The notes under the pieces are model-generated. The model saw only the letters and a program-made list of their open reading frames with translations. It was not told the DNA's origin and ran no database searches. A stretch of DNA of 64,000 bases. Origin: Agarivorans litoreus (GTDB lineage: Bacteria; Pseudomonadota; Gammaproteobacteria; Enterobacterales; Celerinatantimonadaceae). Location: positions 1,321,501-1,385,500 of the forward strand of contig NZ_BLPI01000001.1 of the NCBI RefSeq assembly GCF_019649015.1, written 5' to 3'. How positions within the stretch are numbered: the stretch's first letter is position 1; every line of letters starts with the position of its first letter. The translations under genes were made by a program, and so were the position numbers. This document shows, one piece after another, positions 45,930-55,078 of the stretch.

Positions 45930-46053
45930 TCGTTACAACATTGAACAACAGTTTAAGCATGGAATTTACAGCCTAAATTTTACTCAACGTGCAACACCTG
46001 AGTTAAAAATCTCACCTTATGAATCACTTGGCGCTATGATTAAAGACATTTAG
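45922..46053 (+). CDS. Possible small protein overlapping the end of the preceding gene
   Basis: A 43-codon frame starting GTG at 45922, inside the last codons of the PAS/GGDEF-like gene (GTGAATAG), which would allow coupled translation. The sequence starts MNSRYNIEQQFKHGIYS and ends GAMIKDI; it is balanced in composition like a real protein but has no recognised motif and no separate ribosome binding site. Not certain to be a gene. Confidence 0.35.
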   Translation: MNSRYNIEQQFKHGIYSLNFTQRATPELKISPYESLGAMIKDI

Positions 46054-46094
46054 TACCATAACAATTAATAAGTTTATTGAAACAAAGGTCAATA

Positions 46095-47984
46095 ATGAAA
46101 CTGTTCTCCAGAATACTCCTCTCATTACTGTGTTTAATCGCTGCTCAATCTAACAGCGTTGCCACCTCGCTAGAGCAAAGCCCTTTCTACAATAACGGAC
46201 CGCATTACCACCTAGATAACAAACTAGTAATGGGGCGGATTGAGTTTATTTACTACTCCAATATTGCGCCATTGAAGGGAGTTGGAATTCCTGCAAAAAT
46301 CGATACCGGAGCCGATACAACCTCTATTCACGCTGTTAACATTAGCATTCGTAGCAGCAATCCAAAATTTGTCGACCTACAAGGTGAAGCCTTACTAAAA
46401 AGCATCGCAGAGCACTTTGGAGACCCAGATACCGAATGGTGGTTAGACAGTTTTGATACACCTGAGCGCAACATCAATGCCACAGTAAAGTTTGATTTAG
46501 TTCACCCGCATACCGGTGAAACAATTTCATTAGAGCGACCACTTGCTAGGCTCAGTGGTATTCAAGGGCGCGGAGACCACGGCATACTCTACCGCCCAGT
46601 AGTTGAGCTTGCCTTATCCTCGGGTGACATTACTGTAAACACTGCGGTAAACCTTACCGATCGAAGTGCATTTTCCTACCCTATTTTAATTGGGAAAACA
46701 TTTTTGAGAGAGCAAGCTTGGGTAGACTCCAGCTATGATTACCTGCAACAAGAGCCAAAAGCACAAATTATTAGCAATAAGGAAATCGCCTATTTAGACG
46801 ACCTAGCGCTAGCAATGAGTGTATCTTTGGCCAATCGCCGAACCAGCTTAAATGCAACAAATATAAAGATAGACGAAGGCCAGCAAACCGTTAGCTTTGA
46901 TGCGATAGACAAAAACGGTAAATCTAAAGCCTACAGTGTGCCACTAATCAAAATGTTAAAAATAGGTGAGAACCACCACCCAATGGTAAACATGCCAATC
47001 AGCATTGGCCAAGATGTAAAACATATAGAATTACTGCTGCGTGATCGTTCTACACGCTCTAGCCAATTACGCCTTGGCACCGAAGCACTCAATCAATACT
47101 TCTTAGTTGATTTAAGCGCAGAACACTTATCAGACCAACCACTTAAGTCAGCCCTTGATTTTGCCCCAAATCCACCACTAATGATGAGCGCTGAAGAGCA
47201 AATTCAGATTAATGACGTGACCTTTAATGCAGAGCCTTCTTTTGCTGTTAACACCTCCCTGTTGCGTGTTAAAAGCTTAAGAACGCTAGAAAGAAGTGAA
47301 CTTAAAAAACCAATAGCAGCATTTTCTTCCAGTGACATCCACAACCAAGTTTATGTATTCGAGCAGCCCATTTACCGGAGCATTGTGGTAGGCGATGTCA
47401 CCCGCCCAGTAATCAGGCCCCAAATAGTATTAGCTGGCAATAACTACCAACCCGATATAGCACTAGAGTTAGCCACCGAAGAAGACCCTGAAAGGCTATT
47501 AATTGGTGAAAAGTTTGTTGATGGCCCTTTATGGGTAAATACTCGAACTAATAATATTTTTTCTAAAAGAGCGCTTATTCGCGCCGGTTATGTCGAGCAA
47601 GCCACTGTTGAAGGTTTATCAATTCCAGTGAAACTAGACACCGGCGCTGATGTCAGTTCTATGCATGCTGAGCAAGTAAAACGCTTTGATAAAAATGGCA
47701 AACCCATGGTGACGTTCACCTATCGCAATAGCGACGGTCTAGAGCAGAAGTTCACCCGAGAAGTGGTTGACGAAATGACCATTAAGGCGCGGGTAGGCGA
47801 AAAAGCGGATTCTCGTCCGGTTGTAATGATGGAAGTTAAACTAGGAAACGTAACAGAGACAGTACGGGTTAACTTGCAAAACCGAGAAAACTTTAGCTAT
47901 AGCATGATTTTAGGTAAGAACTACTTACGCAATGGCTTTGTAGTAAGCAGTGACGGCCGCTATATTCTTACTAAGCAGCCATAA
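46095..47984 (+). CDS. Exported protein with four tandem retropepsin-like domains (RimB/DUF785 type)
   Basis: A 629-residue exported protein. The ATG at 46095 is chosen (ACAAAGGTCAATA before it, then a signal peptide of about 24 residues); a TTG 18 bases up is less likely. Four repeats are visible. Domains 1 (about 45-215) and 4 (about 490-629) have the aspartic-protease motif: KIDTGADTTSIHA (Asp70) and KLDTGADVSSMHA (Asp515). Domains 2 (about 225-345) and 3 (about 365-485) keep the fold, each closing with RP(V)-strand, (I/L)G-x-x-(F/L) and WV/LV ends, but the DTGAD position reads SVSLANRRTSL and SFAVNTSLL. The family is often misnamed ATP-dependent zinc protease. Retropepsins act as pairs, so domains 1 and 4 may form one site. 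Confidence 0.8.
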   Translation: MKLFSRILLSLLCLIAAQSNSVATSLEQSPFYNNGPHYHLDNKLVMGRIEFIYYSNIAPLKGVGIPAKIDTGADTTSIHAVNISIRSSNPKFVDLQGEALLKSIAEHFGDPDTEWWLDSFDTPERNINATVKFDLVHPHTGETISLERPLARLSGIQGRGDHGILYRPVVELALSSGDITVNTAVNLTDRSAFSYPILIGKTFLREQAWVDSSYDYLQQEPKAQIISNKEIAYLDDLALAMSVSLANRRTSLNATNIKIDEGQQTVSFDAIDKNGKSKAYSVPLIKMLKIGENHHPMVNMPISIGQDVKHIELLLRDRSTRSSQLRLGTEALNQYFLVDLSAEHLSDQPLKSALDFAPNPPLMMSAEEQIQINDVTFNAEPSFAVNTSLLRVKSLRTLERSELKKPIAAFSSSDIHNQVYVFEQPIYRSIVVGDVTRPVIRPQIVLAGNNYQPDIALELATEEDPERLLIGEKFVDGPLWVNTRTNNIFSKRALIRAGYVEQATVEGLSIPVKLDTGADVSSMHAEQVKRFDKNGKPMVTFTYRNSDGLEQKFTREVVDEMTIKARVGEKADSRPVVMMEVKLGNVTETVRVNLQNRENFSYSMILGKNYLRNGFVVSSDGRYILTKQP

Positions 47985-47995
47985 ACACCCATATA

Positions 47996-48019
47996 AAAAG
48001 CGGCTATTAAGGCCGTTTT
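47996..48019. terminator. Terminator between convergent genes
   Basis: AAAAGCGGC and GCCGTTTT pair with one bulged G, followed by C and T-rich sequence. Confidence 0.6.
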
Positions 48020-48028
48020 CTATTTCAA

Positions 48029-49792
48029 TTAAAACTGATATTTCAGCCCAGTTTTATCTAATACCTTATAAATACTCCGCTGATTATTGGTGGTAATGCC
48101 CTTCATACCGCCTTGCTCTCGGAGCTTTTCGCGCATCTCAAGCCATTCACTGCTGCCCCAACGAGAAGACTGCGATTTAAGTTTTTCAAACTCTTGAATT
48201 AAGCGCCCCACGAAGGCCTCTCCCTGGAAAAAGAAACCCACTTCGTTATTGTAAAGTAACGAACGGAAATCAAGATTGGTGGTTCCCACAAAAGCAAACT
48301 CGTCGACGACAATAAATTTCGCATGCAACTTGCCATAATAGGTATTGCCACCTAGAGACACCGCATCAGGTTTACCTAACTGATAAAAGAAAATCCGAGG
48401 GTGATTAACTAAGGCTTGCCATTCAGCAGATTCGATAAACGCTGAATTATTTTCATGTAAATCTAAATCAGAGTCTAACCAGATTTCTCTCATCTCGCTG
48501 CTCATTAACATTGACGGCACGGTGTGCATATCAATAACCGCTTGAGTAAAGAAATTATCACTAGTAAGTACTGAATTAGTAATCACTTCAATCCTACGCT
48601 CAGGGTCTTTTTCTAACCATTCTAAAGTTGTATTTACATCCTTAGCTAATACACCTTCTTCTTTTAAGAGATCAGACTGTAAGAACAGATAGGGGGAAAC
48701 CACACGAATAGTGGTTACATCAATGTCACCGAATGCCACTCGCGCCAAAATGCCACTAATCGAATTGGCATTGGCTTTTTTATTGGTGCTGTAATTACTG
48801 ACTAAATCCGTTGAACTTAAGTTATCAAGCTCGTGAGCGAAACGCGTATCAACGGGAGAGAAGTCTTCCTGTAAATATTGAGCAACAGTTTGATAGGCCG
48901 TGGCAAATTCGGTGTTTGTTTTTAGTTTTGCGAGGGTATCTAAAGACTGCTTCATCTTTGCGGTATAAGGGAATAGAGTCGATAAGCGCTTATTACCAGG
49001 CTTTGAAAAAAGTACCGAATAGTAATATTCACTTAATTGTGCTGGAGAGCTATCTTTATTGGCATCAGCTAAAGGGCGAATAAGAACTTCTAAATCCTTG
49101 AAAGCATTAGGATCAACCTTGCCATGATGATCTAAACCGTAATAATGCAGCGAGACGTTACGCCCGCCGGTCATCACCCATGCTTTATCAGGATAGGCAC
49201 CATCAACAATCAGCAGTTTATCGTGCGAGCGACGGTTAGCGTCAGAGCTAACATTGGTTAGTGCGTTAAATACTACAGCCTGAACCCGCGCTCGATTGTT
49301 TGTCACTTCTCCATTTCGGGCTTTTACAAAGCCAGCGCTTTTAGCACATTCAATAAGGCCTTTTAGATCACCATGTTCCATACTTAGCGACCCTAAACTA
49401 TCGACCATAATACGCACATCAACACCACGCATTACAGCCTCACAAAGCGCCCCTAGAATTGCATTACCAGACAGGTCAGGTGTGAAAATATAATAAGCAA
49501 GATCTACACTATGCTGCGCATGTTCAATAAGGTGAATTTTAACAGCTAAACTTTTAATGGCTTCTTCAGTAGCAGAGCCAACGACTTTAACTGTTGCAGG
49601 TTGGCTGGGCAACTCCGTTTCTGAAGCGAGCTTTAAGTAATCTTGGTCTAATTCATCCGCAGCGCGCCAACGCCTATCCTCTAATTGCTGGCTGGTCCAT
49701 GAATCATTAATTGCATAGTCTGGCACAGTAATTTGGGCCGAACAGGCTTGCAGCATAAACGCTACAAGTACTAAGCAAGCCTTTTTCATCAT
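48029..49792 (-). CDS. Phospholipase-D-family lipoprotein (cardiolipin-synthase-like)
   Basis: A 587-residue protein with lipobox LQAC (Cys17), so it should be anchored facing the periplasm. It has two HKD motifs, SHDKLLIVD (about residue 188) and LHAKFIVVD (about residue 491), which together form the active site of phospholipase D and cardiolipin synthases. A region rich in charged residues separates the two halves. Unlike ClsA it has no N-terminal membrane pair. Phospholipid or exported-polymer remodelling is likely; the substrate is unknown. Confidence 0.85.
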   Translation of the reverse strand: MMKKACLVLVAFMLQACSAQITVPDYAINDSWTSQQLEDRRWRAADELDQDYLKLASETELPSQPATVKVVGSATEEAIKSLAVKIHLIEHAQHSVDLAYYIFTPDLSGNAILGALCEAVMRGVDVRIMVDSLGSLSMEHGDLKGLIECAKSAGFVKARNGEVTNNRARVQAVVFNALTNVSSDANRRSHDKLLIVDGAYPDKAWVMTGGRNVSLHYYGLDHHGKVDPNAFKDLEVLIRPLADANKDSSPAQLSEYYYSVLFSKPGNKRLSTLFPYTAKMKQSLDTLAKLKTNTEFATAYQTVAQYLQEDFSPVDTRFAHELDNLSSTDLVSNYSTNKKANANSISGILARVAFGDIDVTTIRVVSPYLFLQSDLLKEEGVLAKDVNTTLEWLEKDPERRIEVITNSVLTSDNFFTQAVIDMHTVPSMLMSSEMREIWLDSDLDLHENNSAFIESAEWQALVNHPRIFFYQLGKPDAVSLGGNTYYGKLHAKFIVVDEFAFVGTTNLDFRSLLYNNEVGFFFQGEAFVGRLIQEFEKLKSQSSRWGSSEWLEMREKLREQGGMKGITTNNQRSIYKVLDKTGLKYQF

Positions 49793-50005
49793 TAGTAACT
49801 TCCTGTTGTATTAAGACATCAACTTAGCGATTAAAGATCGATAAAACCCATTTCTCAAGTTAATCAGCTTACAATACTCATGCAACTAAAAATTAACGGA
49901 TTTCATCACCTAAAACAAAGACATAAAATCTTAATAACTCGCTGTTTTTAAAAGCATAGGCTATTTTAATATGAACAATCTTAGATCGTTGAGGAACACT
50001 AATCA

Positions 50006-50726
50006 ATGCGCCTAGTGTTGGCATTATTACTATCATTTTATTTGCTGCAAAGTCGAGCCCTGCAGGCCGACACCTATACTGTTTACAGCATCGATGCACC
50101 ACCATTAACCATGCTTAATGCTAAACAAGCAGGTATTGTAGGGGATATAGTGATAGAAGCGTTCACTCGTTTAGGACATCACGTGTTACTGGAAGAGGCT
50201 CCTTGGAAACGTGCCCAACGCATTACCAGTGAAGGCGAAAACATATTTATTATGCCGCTAGCTTTATTGCCTAGCCGCGAAGAGCACTTTACTTGGGTCG
50301 CCTACATTATGGACTTAGAACGCAGTTTTGCCACTACCCAACAGCGCATTAATAGCTATCAACAAGCTCGAGAAATGCTGAAAAAAATAGGTGTGGGCCA
50401 AGGCTCGGCGCAGGCTCAAAGACAAAAACTTCTCTGATAGCCAAATAGTAGAATTAAAAATAGGCCCAAGCGTTGCTAAAATGCTTCAATTGGGCCGTAT
50501 TGACGCTTGGTTTAACGGTACACCCGAGTCTATTTGGTATTGGAATCAGCAATTTGCGGAGCGGCAATTAGTGATTGGCGATTCTGTTGTCACTAATTTG
50601 TTGTTTTTAGCTGCATCAAAAAAAACAGACCCCACACTGGTTCAGCAAATCGCGATTCAGATCCAGCTTTTACACGACGAAGGTTTTGTTGAAAAAACCA
50701 AACAGCATTATTTGCAGCCACAGTAA
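50006..50726 (+). pseudogene. Frameshifted periplasmic solute-binding-like protein, family 3
   Basis: Two overlapping frames make one protein: 50006-50437 gives a signal peptide (cleaved near LQA-DTY) and first lobe (VYSIDAPPLTMLNAKQAG), and the frame from about 50415 to 50726 gives the second lobe (KIGPSVAKMLQLGRIDAWFNGT). The shift is +1 near 50410-50420, in a run around CGCAGGCTCAAAG, so one base looks inserted. Full length would be about 239 residues, close to small family-3 binding proteins. No transporter genes adjoin. Either a pseudogene or a sequencing error. Confidence 0.8.
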
Positions 50727-50750
50727 AAAGCTGTACTGGATATTTCACAA

Positions 50751-52061
50751 CTAAGCATCATAAGATTTAGACTTATTAATTAAAGGAACAATGCTAGTCC
50801 CCTGCACCAAAATAGAAAAGACCACAACAGCATAGGTCATCACTAATATAATCTCTCGTACATCAATATTTTTTTCCGGTAATACCATCACTCCTGCGGG
50901 CACAGACATAGCCATTGCCAAAGCCAAACCACCTCGTAATCCCCCCCAAGTTAAGATGGCTACTGACATAGGATTGTATTTTTTAAACGCAGAAAACCCT
51001 ATATATGGGATGGCCACACTTAATAAACGGCTTAGCAATACCAAAGGAATAGCCAATAACATCAACCATAAATCTTCCAGATGAAATACAAAACCAATTA
51101 ACACTAAGCCAATCAGTAAAAACAACAGATTATTTAGAAACTCTTCAAGTACATGCCATAAATTATCAAAACCTTGTTTACTGGCTTCGGTAAAATGCTG
51201 TTCTCGAGTAATATTGCCTATGAATATACCTGCCACAACCATTGCTAATGCCCCAGACACCCCTAATTGCTCAGCAAATACAAAGCCAGCAGTAGGGATA
51301 GCCAAGCTAACTAATAGCTCTAGCGAGTCATCCTCTGTATTTTTAATCAAATAATTGGCAACCAGCCCCAAAACAAGGCCGTAAAGCACTCCACCGCCAG
51401 CTTCTTGTAAGAATAATCCCGAAATAGCGGCAGCACTCATGGTTTCCTGTGAAAATGCAATACCGAATACCGAAACAAATATCACCAAACCAAACCCATC
51501 GTTAAATAATGACTCGCCTTCCACCTGAATCGCAATTTGCTCTGGGGCATTCATTTTTTTAACAATGGCGAGTACTGCAATGGGGTCGGTGGGTGAAATT
51601 AGCGCACCAAATAACAGACAGTAAATAAAGTTCAACGGCAAACCAATAAAAGGCAATAACCACCATAACAAGGTTGCAACTAAGAAGCTTGATAACAGCG
51701 TTGAAAACAACGCTAATATGGCAATCTCTGCGCCTTGGCTAGCCAAGTTTTTCAAGTTAATTCCCAAACCACCAGCAAACAACAAGAAGCCCAACATGCC
51801 ATGCAGTAAAACGTTCTTAAAGTTAATCGCATAGATTGATTCAATAATATGTGGGTAGCTTTTTAATAAACCCGCCGTTCCCAACACCATCATTATCAGT
51901 GACAAAACAATAGAGGCAGCGGTTATGGTAATGGTTGATTGCATAGAACCAACTCTGCTATTTACATAGGCAATGAGCATCGCCAAGGCGGCCAAATAAC
52001 AAAGACTGTAATACGTTTCCAAACCCGAGGTTCCTATTGAAGTGACGGCACTTAGCGCCAA
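50751..52061 (-). CDS. CPA1-family Na+/H+ antiporter, NhaP type
   Basis: A 436-residue integral membrane protein with about 12 hydrophobic segments. Family landmarks are SPTDPIAVLAI (about residue 152), the ion-binding EGESLFNDGFGLV with the Asn-Asp pair (about residue 180) and TWGGLRGGLALAMA (about residue 371). It exchanges sodium or potassium for protons, useful at sea-water salinity. It is alone on its strand; no other subunits adjoin. Confidence 0.92.
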   Translation of the reverse strand: MALSAVTSIGTSGLETYYSLCYLAALAMLIAYVNSRVGSMQSTITITAASIVLSLIMMVLGTAGLLKSYPHIIESIYAINFKNVLLHGMLGFLLFAGGLGINLKNLASQGAEIAILALFSTLLSSFLVATLLWWLLPFIGLPLNFIYCLLFGALISPTDPIAVLAIVKKMNAPEQIAIQVEGESLFNDGFGLVIFVSVFGIAFSQETMSAAAISGLFLQEAGGGVLYGLVLGLVANYLIKNTEDDSLELLVSLAIPTAGFVFAEQLGVSGALAMVVAGIFIGNITREQHFTEASKQGFDNLWHVLEEFLNNLLFLLIGLVLIGFVFHLEDLWLMLLAIPLVLLSRLLSVAIPYIGFSAFKKYNPMSVAILTWGGLRGGLALAMAMSVPAGVMVLPEKNIDVREIILVMTYAVVVFSILVQGTSIVPLINKSKSYDA

Positions 52062-52232
52062 TTAAGCTTTCTTTCAGTATAGGTGAAAGCTTAGCCGAAT
52101 CTGCAATTGATTATCGCTTAATCACATTACAGCAAATCTTGGGCTGGCAGGCGATATTTTTAACTAAAAGGCTTAAAGTTCAAATAGTAAGTCAACAACA
52201 TTAGCCAACCAAACTTAGTTGGCTATTAAAGA

Positions 52233-53417
52233 TTAAGCTTGCATGGCACGTAATACTTCTAAGCAAGCACCTATGGTGTGGTAGTCAATCTTTGCACCGG
52301 GTCTTGCAACAAGTGGATCTTGCACCTGCCCTTCTCGACTTAATACTCGCCACCAAGGCTTATGTTGAGCCTCGCAGAAAAACTGCCAACTATACTTCCA
52401 CAGGCTGTCATAAGCGCTCCAATATTCCTGCTTACCGGTTGCGGTTGCTAACAGCGCGGCGGCAGCAAATGATTCAGCTTGAACCCAAAAGTATTTTTCA
52501 TCATCACAAACACTGCCGTCTGGGGCTATGCCGTAATATAAGCCACCATATTGGTGATCCCAGGCTTTCTCCATGGCAAAGCCAAACAGTTTCTCTGCAC
52601 AAGGGAGTAACCACGCGGCCTTATGATGACGAGATAACATCACCAACAATTTTGCCCACTCGGTTTGGTGGCCAGGCTGGAAGCCCCAAGGGCGATAAAG
52701 GTTTTTAGGATCGTCGCGATTAAAGTCCCAATCGACCTGCCAATCTGCTTGATAATGCTCCCAAATCAAACCGTCTGTGATATAGCCTTGGCGTAAACAA
52801 ATGTTTTGTGCAATCGTGATAGCGCGATGCAAATAAGGTTGTTCTTGAGTAGCCTCATAGGCAGCAATCATCGCTTCACAAGCATGCATATTGGCATTTT
52901 GGCCACGATAATCGCTTAATTCGCGCCAATCGGCACTGGCTTCATCGGCGTACAAGCCCCATTCTGCTTGCCAAAAGCGTTGCTCCATTAAATCAAAGGT
53001 AGCGGCTAACTGTTGTTTGGCACCTGCCCGCCCCAGCTTCACGGCGGCCGAATACATCAGCACTACAAATGCCAAACCATAACAAAGGTTACTTTTATCT
53101 ATTGGGCTATCACCATCAAGTACCCAATTGTAAGCTTGGCGTTGCGGGTCAAAATGCTGTTGCTCAACAAACTTAAAGCCATGTTCTGCCAGCTGCAAAT
53201 ACTCGGTATTATTTTCCAATAAACCAACATGGGCGAATATGTAAGCGAGTCGTGTTGAGCTCACCAACTGCTTAAGGCCTTTTTCCTGCGCCTCGCCATT
53301 AGCGGCAATGGCTTGAAAATATCCCCCTTGCGGGTCAATGGCATGCTGTTGATAAAACTGACTAAGCGCACTTACATGCTGCTCTAAAAACTGAGAACTA
53401 CGAAAAACCGGAAGCAT
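52233..53417 (-). CDS. AGE-family sugar isomerase, probably D-mannose isomerase
   Basis: A 394-residue alpha/alpha-barrel isomerase of the N-acylglucosamine 2-epimerase family. The ATG at 53415-53417 is chosen, with CAAGGAGTAGTC before it; the frame runs 20 codons further up, into the kinase gene. GFQPGHQTEWAKLL and NANMHACEAMIAAYE match mannose isomerase (YihS-like) sequences, including the catalytic His. It begins two bases before the end of the fructokinase gene, so it is likely to convert mannose to fructose for that kinase. Confidence 0.82.
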   Translation of the reverse strand: MLPVFRSSQFLEQHVSALSQFYQQHAIDPQGGYFQAIAANGEAQEKGLKQLVSSTRLAYIFAHVGLLENNTEYLQLAEHGFKFVEQQHFDPQRQAYNWVLDGDSPIDKSNLCYGLAFVVLMYSAAVKLGRAGAKQQLAATFDLMEQRFWQAEWGLYADEASADWRELSDYRGQNANMHACEAMIAAYEATQEQPYLHRAITIAQNICLRQGYITDGLIWEHYQADWQVDWDFNRDDPKNLYRPWGFQPGHQTEWAKLLVMLSRHHKAAWLLPCAEKLFGFAMEKAWDHQYGGLYYGIAPDGSVCDDEKYFWVQAESFAAAALLATATGKQEYWSAYDSLWKYSWQFFCEAQHKPWWRVLSREGQVQDPLVARPGAKIDYHTIGACLEVLRAMQA

Positions 53418-53419
53418 GA

Positions 53420-54406
53420 CTACTCCTTGCTTTGAATGAATGCGTGAATGTCTGCAGCGCTGGGTAAGGCGCTCCATGCACCGCGTTTGGTTACGGCTAG
53501 CGCCCCTGCGACCACTGCGGCTTGTAAGGCATCTAGCAGTGGAGTTTGTGAATCAATAGCCTGAGTTAACGACTCCCGCTTACAAATGTTTTGCTGCAAA
53601 AGTGAAGCTAGCCAAGCCCCGGTAAAGGCATCCCCTGCCCCAGTGGTATCCACCACAGTAACCTTGGGTGTAGCAAGGCTTGTCTGCCATTTAGCCGTTA
53701 GAAGTTGCACATCTTCGGCACCATCGGTTAACAGAATAAGGCTTACCCCTCGCTCAAAAAGAAATGCTGCTAAATCATCTACCTGGCCAAGTTTGCTAAG
53801 GTAATCCCACTCTTCTTGACTGAGCTTAAGCATATCGCTAGCAGCGGCCGTATCTATCACCCGCTGAAAAAGCTGCTCGGTGCTTACCCAAAGCGGCAAG
53901 CGTATATTCACATCAAAGCTTATCAGCAAACCAGCTTGTTTAGCTGCCGACAAAATACTAGAGGTGGTTTCTGCAATATCATTTTCAGTAAGGGTATTAG
54001 AGCAAACATGTAAAATACCCTCCTCTTCTAGCACCTGTTGTGGGAAATCATTTAGGCGCACTTTTAGATCGGCAGTCTCACTGCGTTGAAAGCTAAAGCT
54101 GCGCTCCCCTTCTGCGTCCAAACTCACAAAGGCCATAGGAGTGGCGTAGTGTTTGCTGCTTAACAGGTAGTCACAATCTACCGCTTGGCGTACTAGGCAA
54201 TCTCGCAGGTAGTGCCCTGCGGCATCGTCTCCCACCTGCCCTAGCATTAAGGCTTGATGGCCTAAGCCAGCAACGGCCACTGCTACATTGGCTGGCGCGC
54301 CACCAGGATATTGCCCACAAATAGGAATATCTATTTTACCTTGGCGTTGAAACTCCAAAGGGATCCAATCCACCAATACTTCACCAAAAGCCAGTAAGCG
54401 CGGCAT
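53420..54406 (-). CDS. PfkB-family sugar kinase, probably fructokinase
   Basis: A 328-residue kinase of the ribokinase family. It starts MPRLLAFGEVLVDWIP and carries the first signature GGAPANVAVAVAGLG (about residue 35) and the catalytic DTTGAGDAFTGAW (about residue 245, with the base Asp). The adjoining mannose isomerase makes fructose, so fructose to fructose-6-phosphate is inferred. It is the first gene of the two-gene unit. No transporter is next to it. Confidence 0.88.
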   Translation of the reverse strand: MPRLLAFGEVLVDWIPLEFQRQGKIDIPICGQYPGGAPANVAVAVAGLGHQALMLGQVGDDAAGHYLRDCLVRQAVDCDYLLSSKHYATPMAFVSLDAEGERSFSFQRSETADLKVRLNDFPQQVLEEEGILHVCSNTLTENDIAETTSSILSAAKQAGLLISFDVNIRLPLWVSTEQLFQRVIDTAAASDMLKLSQEEWDYLSKLGQVDDLAAFLFERGVSLILLTDGAEDVQLLTAKWQTSLATPKVTVVDTTGAGDAFTGAWLASLLQQNICKRESLTQAIDSQTPLLDALQAAVVAGALAVTKRGAWSALPSAADIHAFIQSKE

Positions 54407-54558
54407 AGTGTGTCCTCGTTGAAAATGGCTAGATAACGTTACACATAAAAACTGCAGACGTCAGCCGCTAAGGAAAAGATTGTGGCAGTTTCCCAAGATT
54501 TTCCGAGCGAGGTCACGAGCTGAAAAAACTCACGAAATGAAATAGCAGAAATGCGCGT

Positions 54559-54972
54559 CTAGTAAGAAATTTTCCCACGTAGCTGCTTGGTTTGACCACG
54601 CTGCGTTTTTTTGTCCATGCGGCGACGCTGAGAGCCATAAGTAGCCTTGGTGGGACGGCGTTTTTTTTGTACAACAGCCGCGCTTAAGATCAACTCTTTT
54701 AAGCGTTGTAAGGCATCTTCTTTATTGCGCTCTTGAGTACGATGACTTTGCGCCTTAATGATTAATACACCGTCTTTGCTTATGCGCTGATCATTGAGCT
54801 TAAGCAGGCGCTCTTTATAAAATGCAGGCAAGCTTGAATGGGGAATATCAAAGCGTAAATGTACCGCGCTAGAGACTTTATTTACATTTTGCCCGCCAGC
54901 ACCTTGAGCACGAATGGCGCTAAGCTCAATTTCCCATTCACCTAAACTAACGGTATTAGATATTTCCAGCAT
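54559..54972 (-). CDS. arfB: Alternative ribosome-rescue factor ArfB (YaeJ)
   Basis: A 137-residue peptidyl-tRNA hydrolase that frees stalled ribosomes. The GGQ motif is in IRAQGAGGQNVNKVSS (about residue 27), and the basic C-terminal tail (KKRRPTKATYGSQRRRMDKK) is the part that enters the empty mRNA channel. Length and layout match E. coli ArfB. Confidence 0.93.
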   Translation of the reverse strand: MLEISNTVSLGEWEIELSAIRAQGAGGQNVNKVSSAVHLRFDIPHSSLPAFYKERLLKLNDQRISKDGVLIIKAQSHRTQERNKEDALQRLKELILSAAVVQKKRRPTKATYGSQRRRMDKKTQRGQTKQLRGKISY

Positions 54973-55078
54973 AATTTATTAGTAGCCTGTGCGCCTAGAA
55001 GTGGTCATTGTAACAAACTGCAGCAAAGGGCAATACCAAAGTATCAAGCCTTAATGGCCACCAAATGTTGAACGGCAA

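Noticed and set aside
50391-50437. Programmed ribosomal frameshift in the solute-binding gene
   Set aside because: The shift needed is +1 and the site has no slippery heptamer, Shine-Dalgarno-like stimulator or rare-codon/stop arrangement known for such events.
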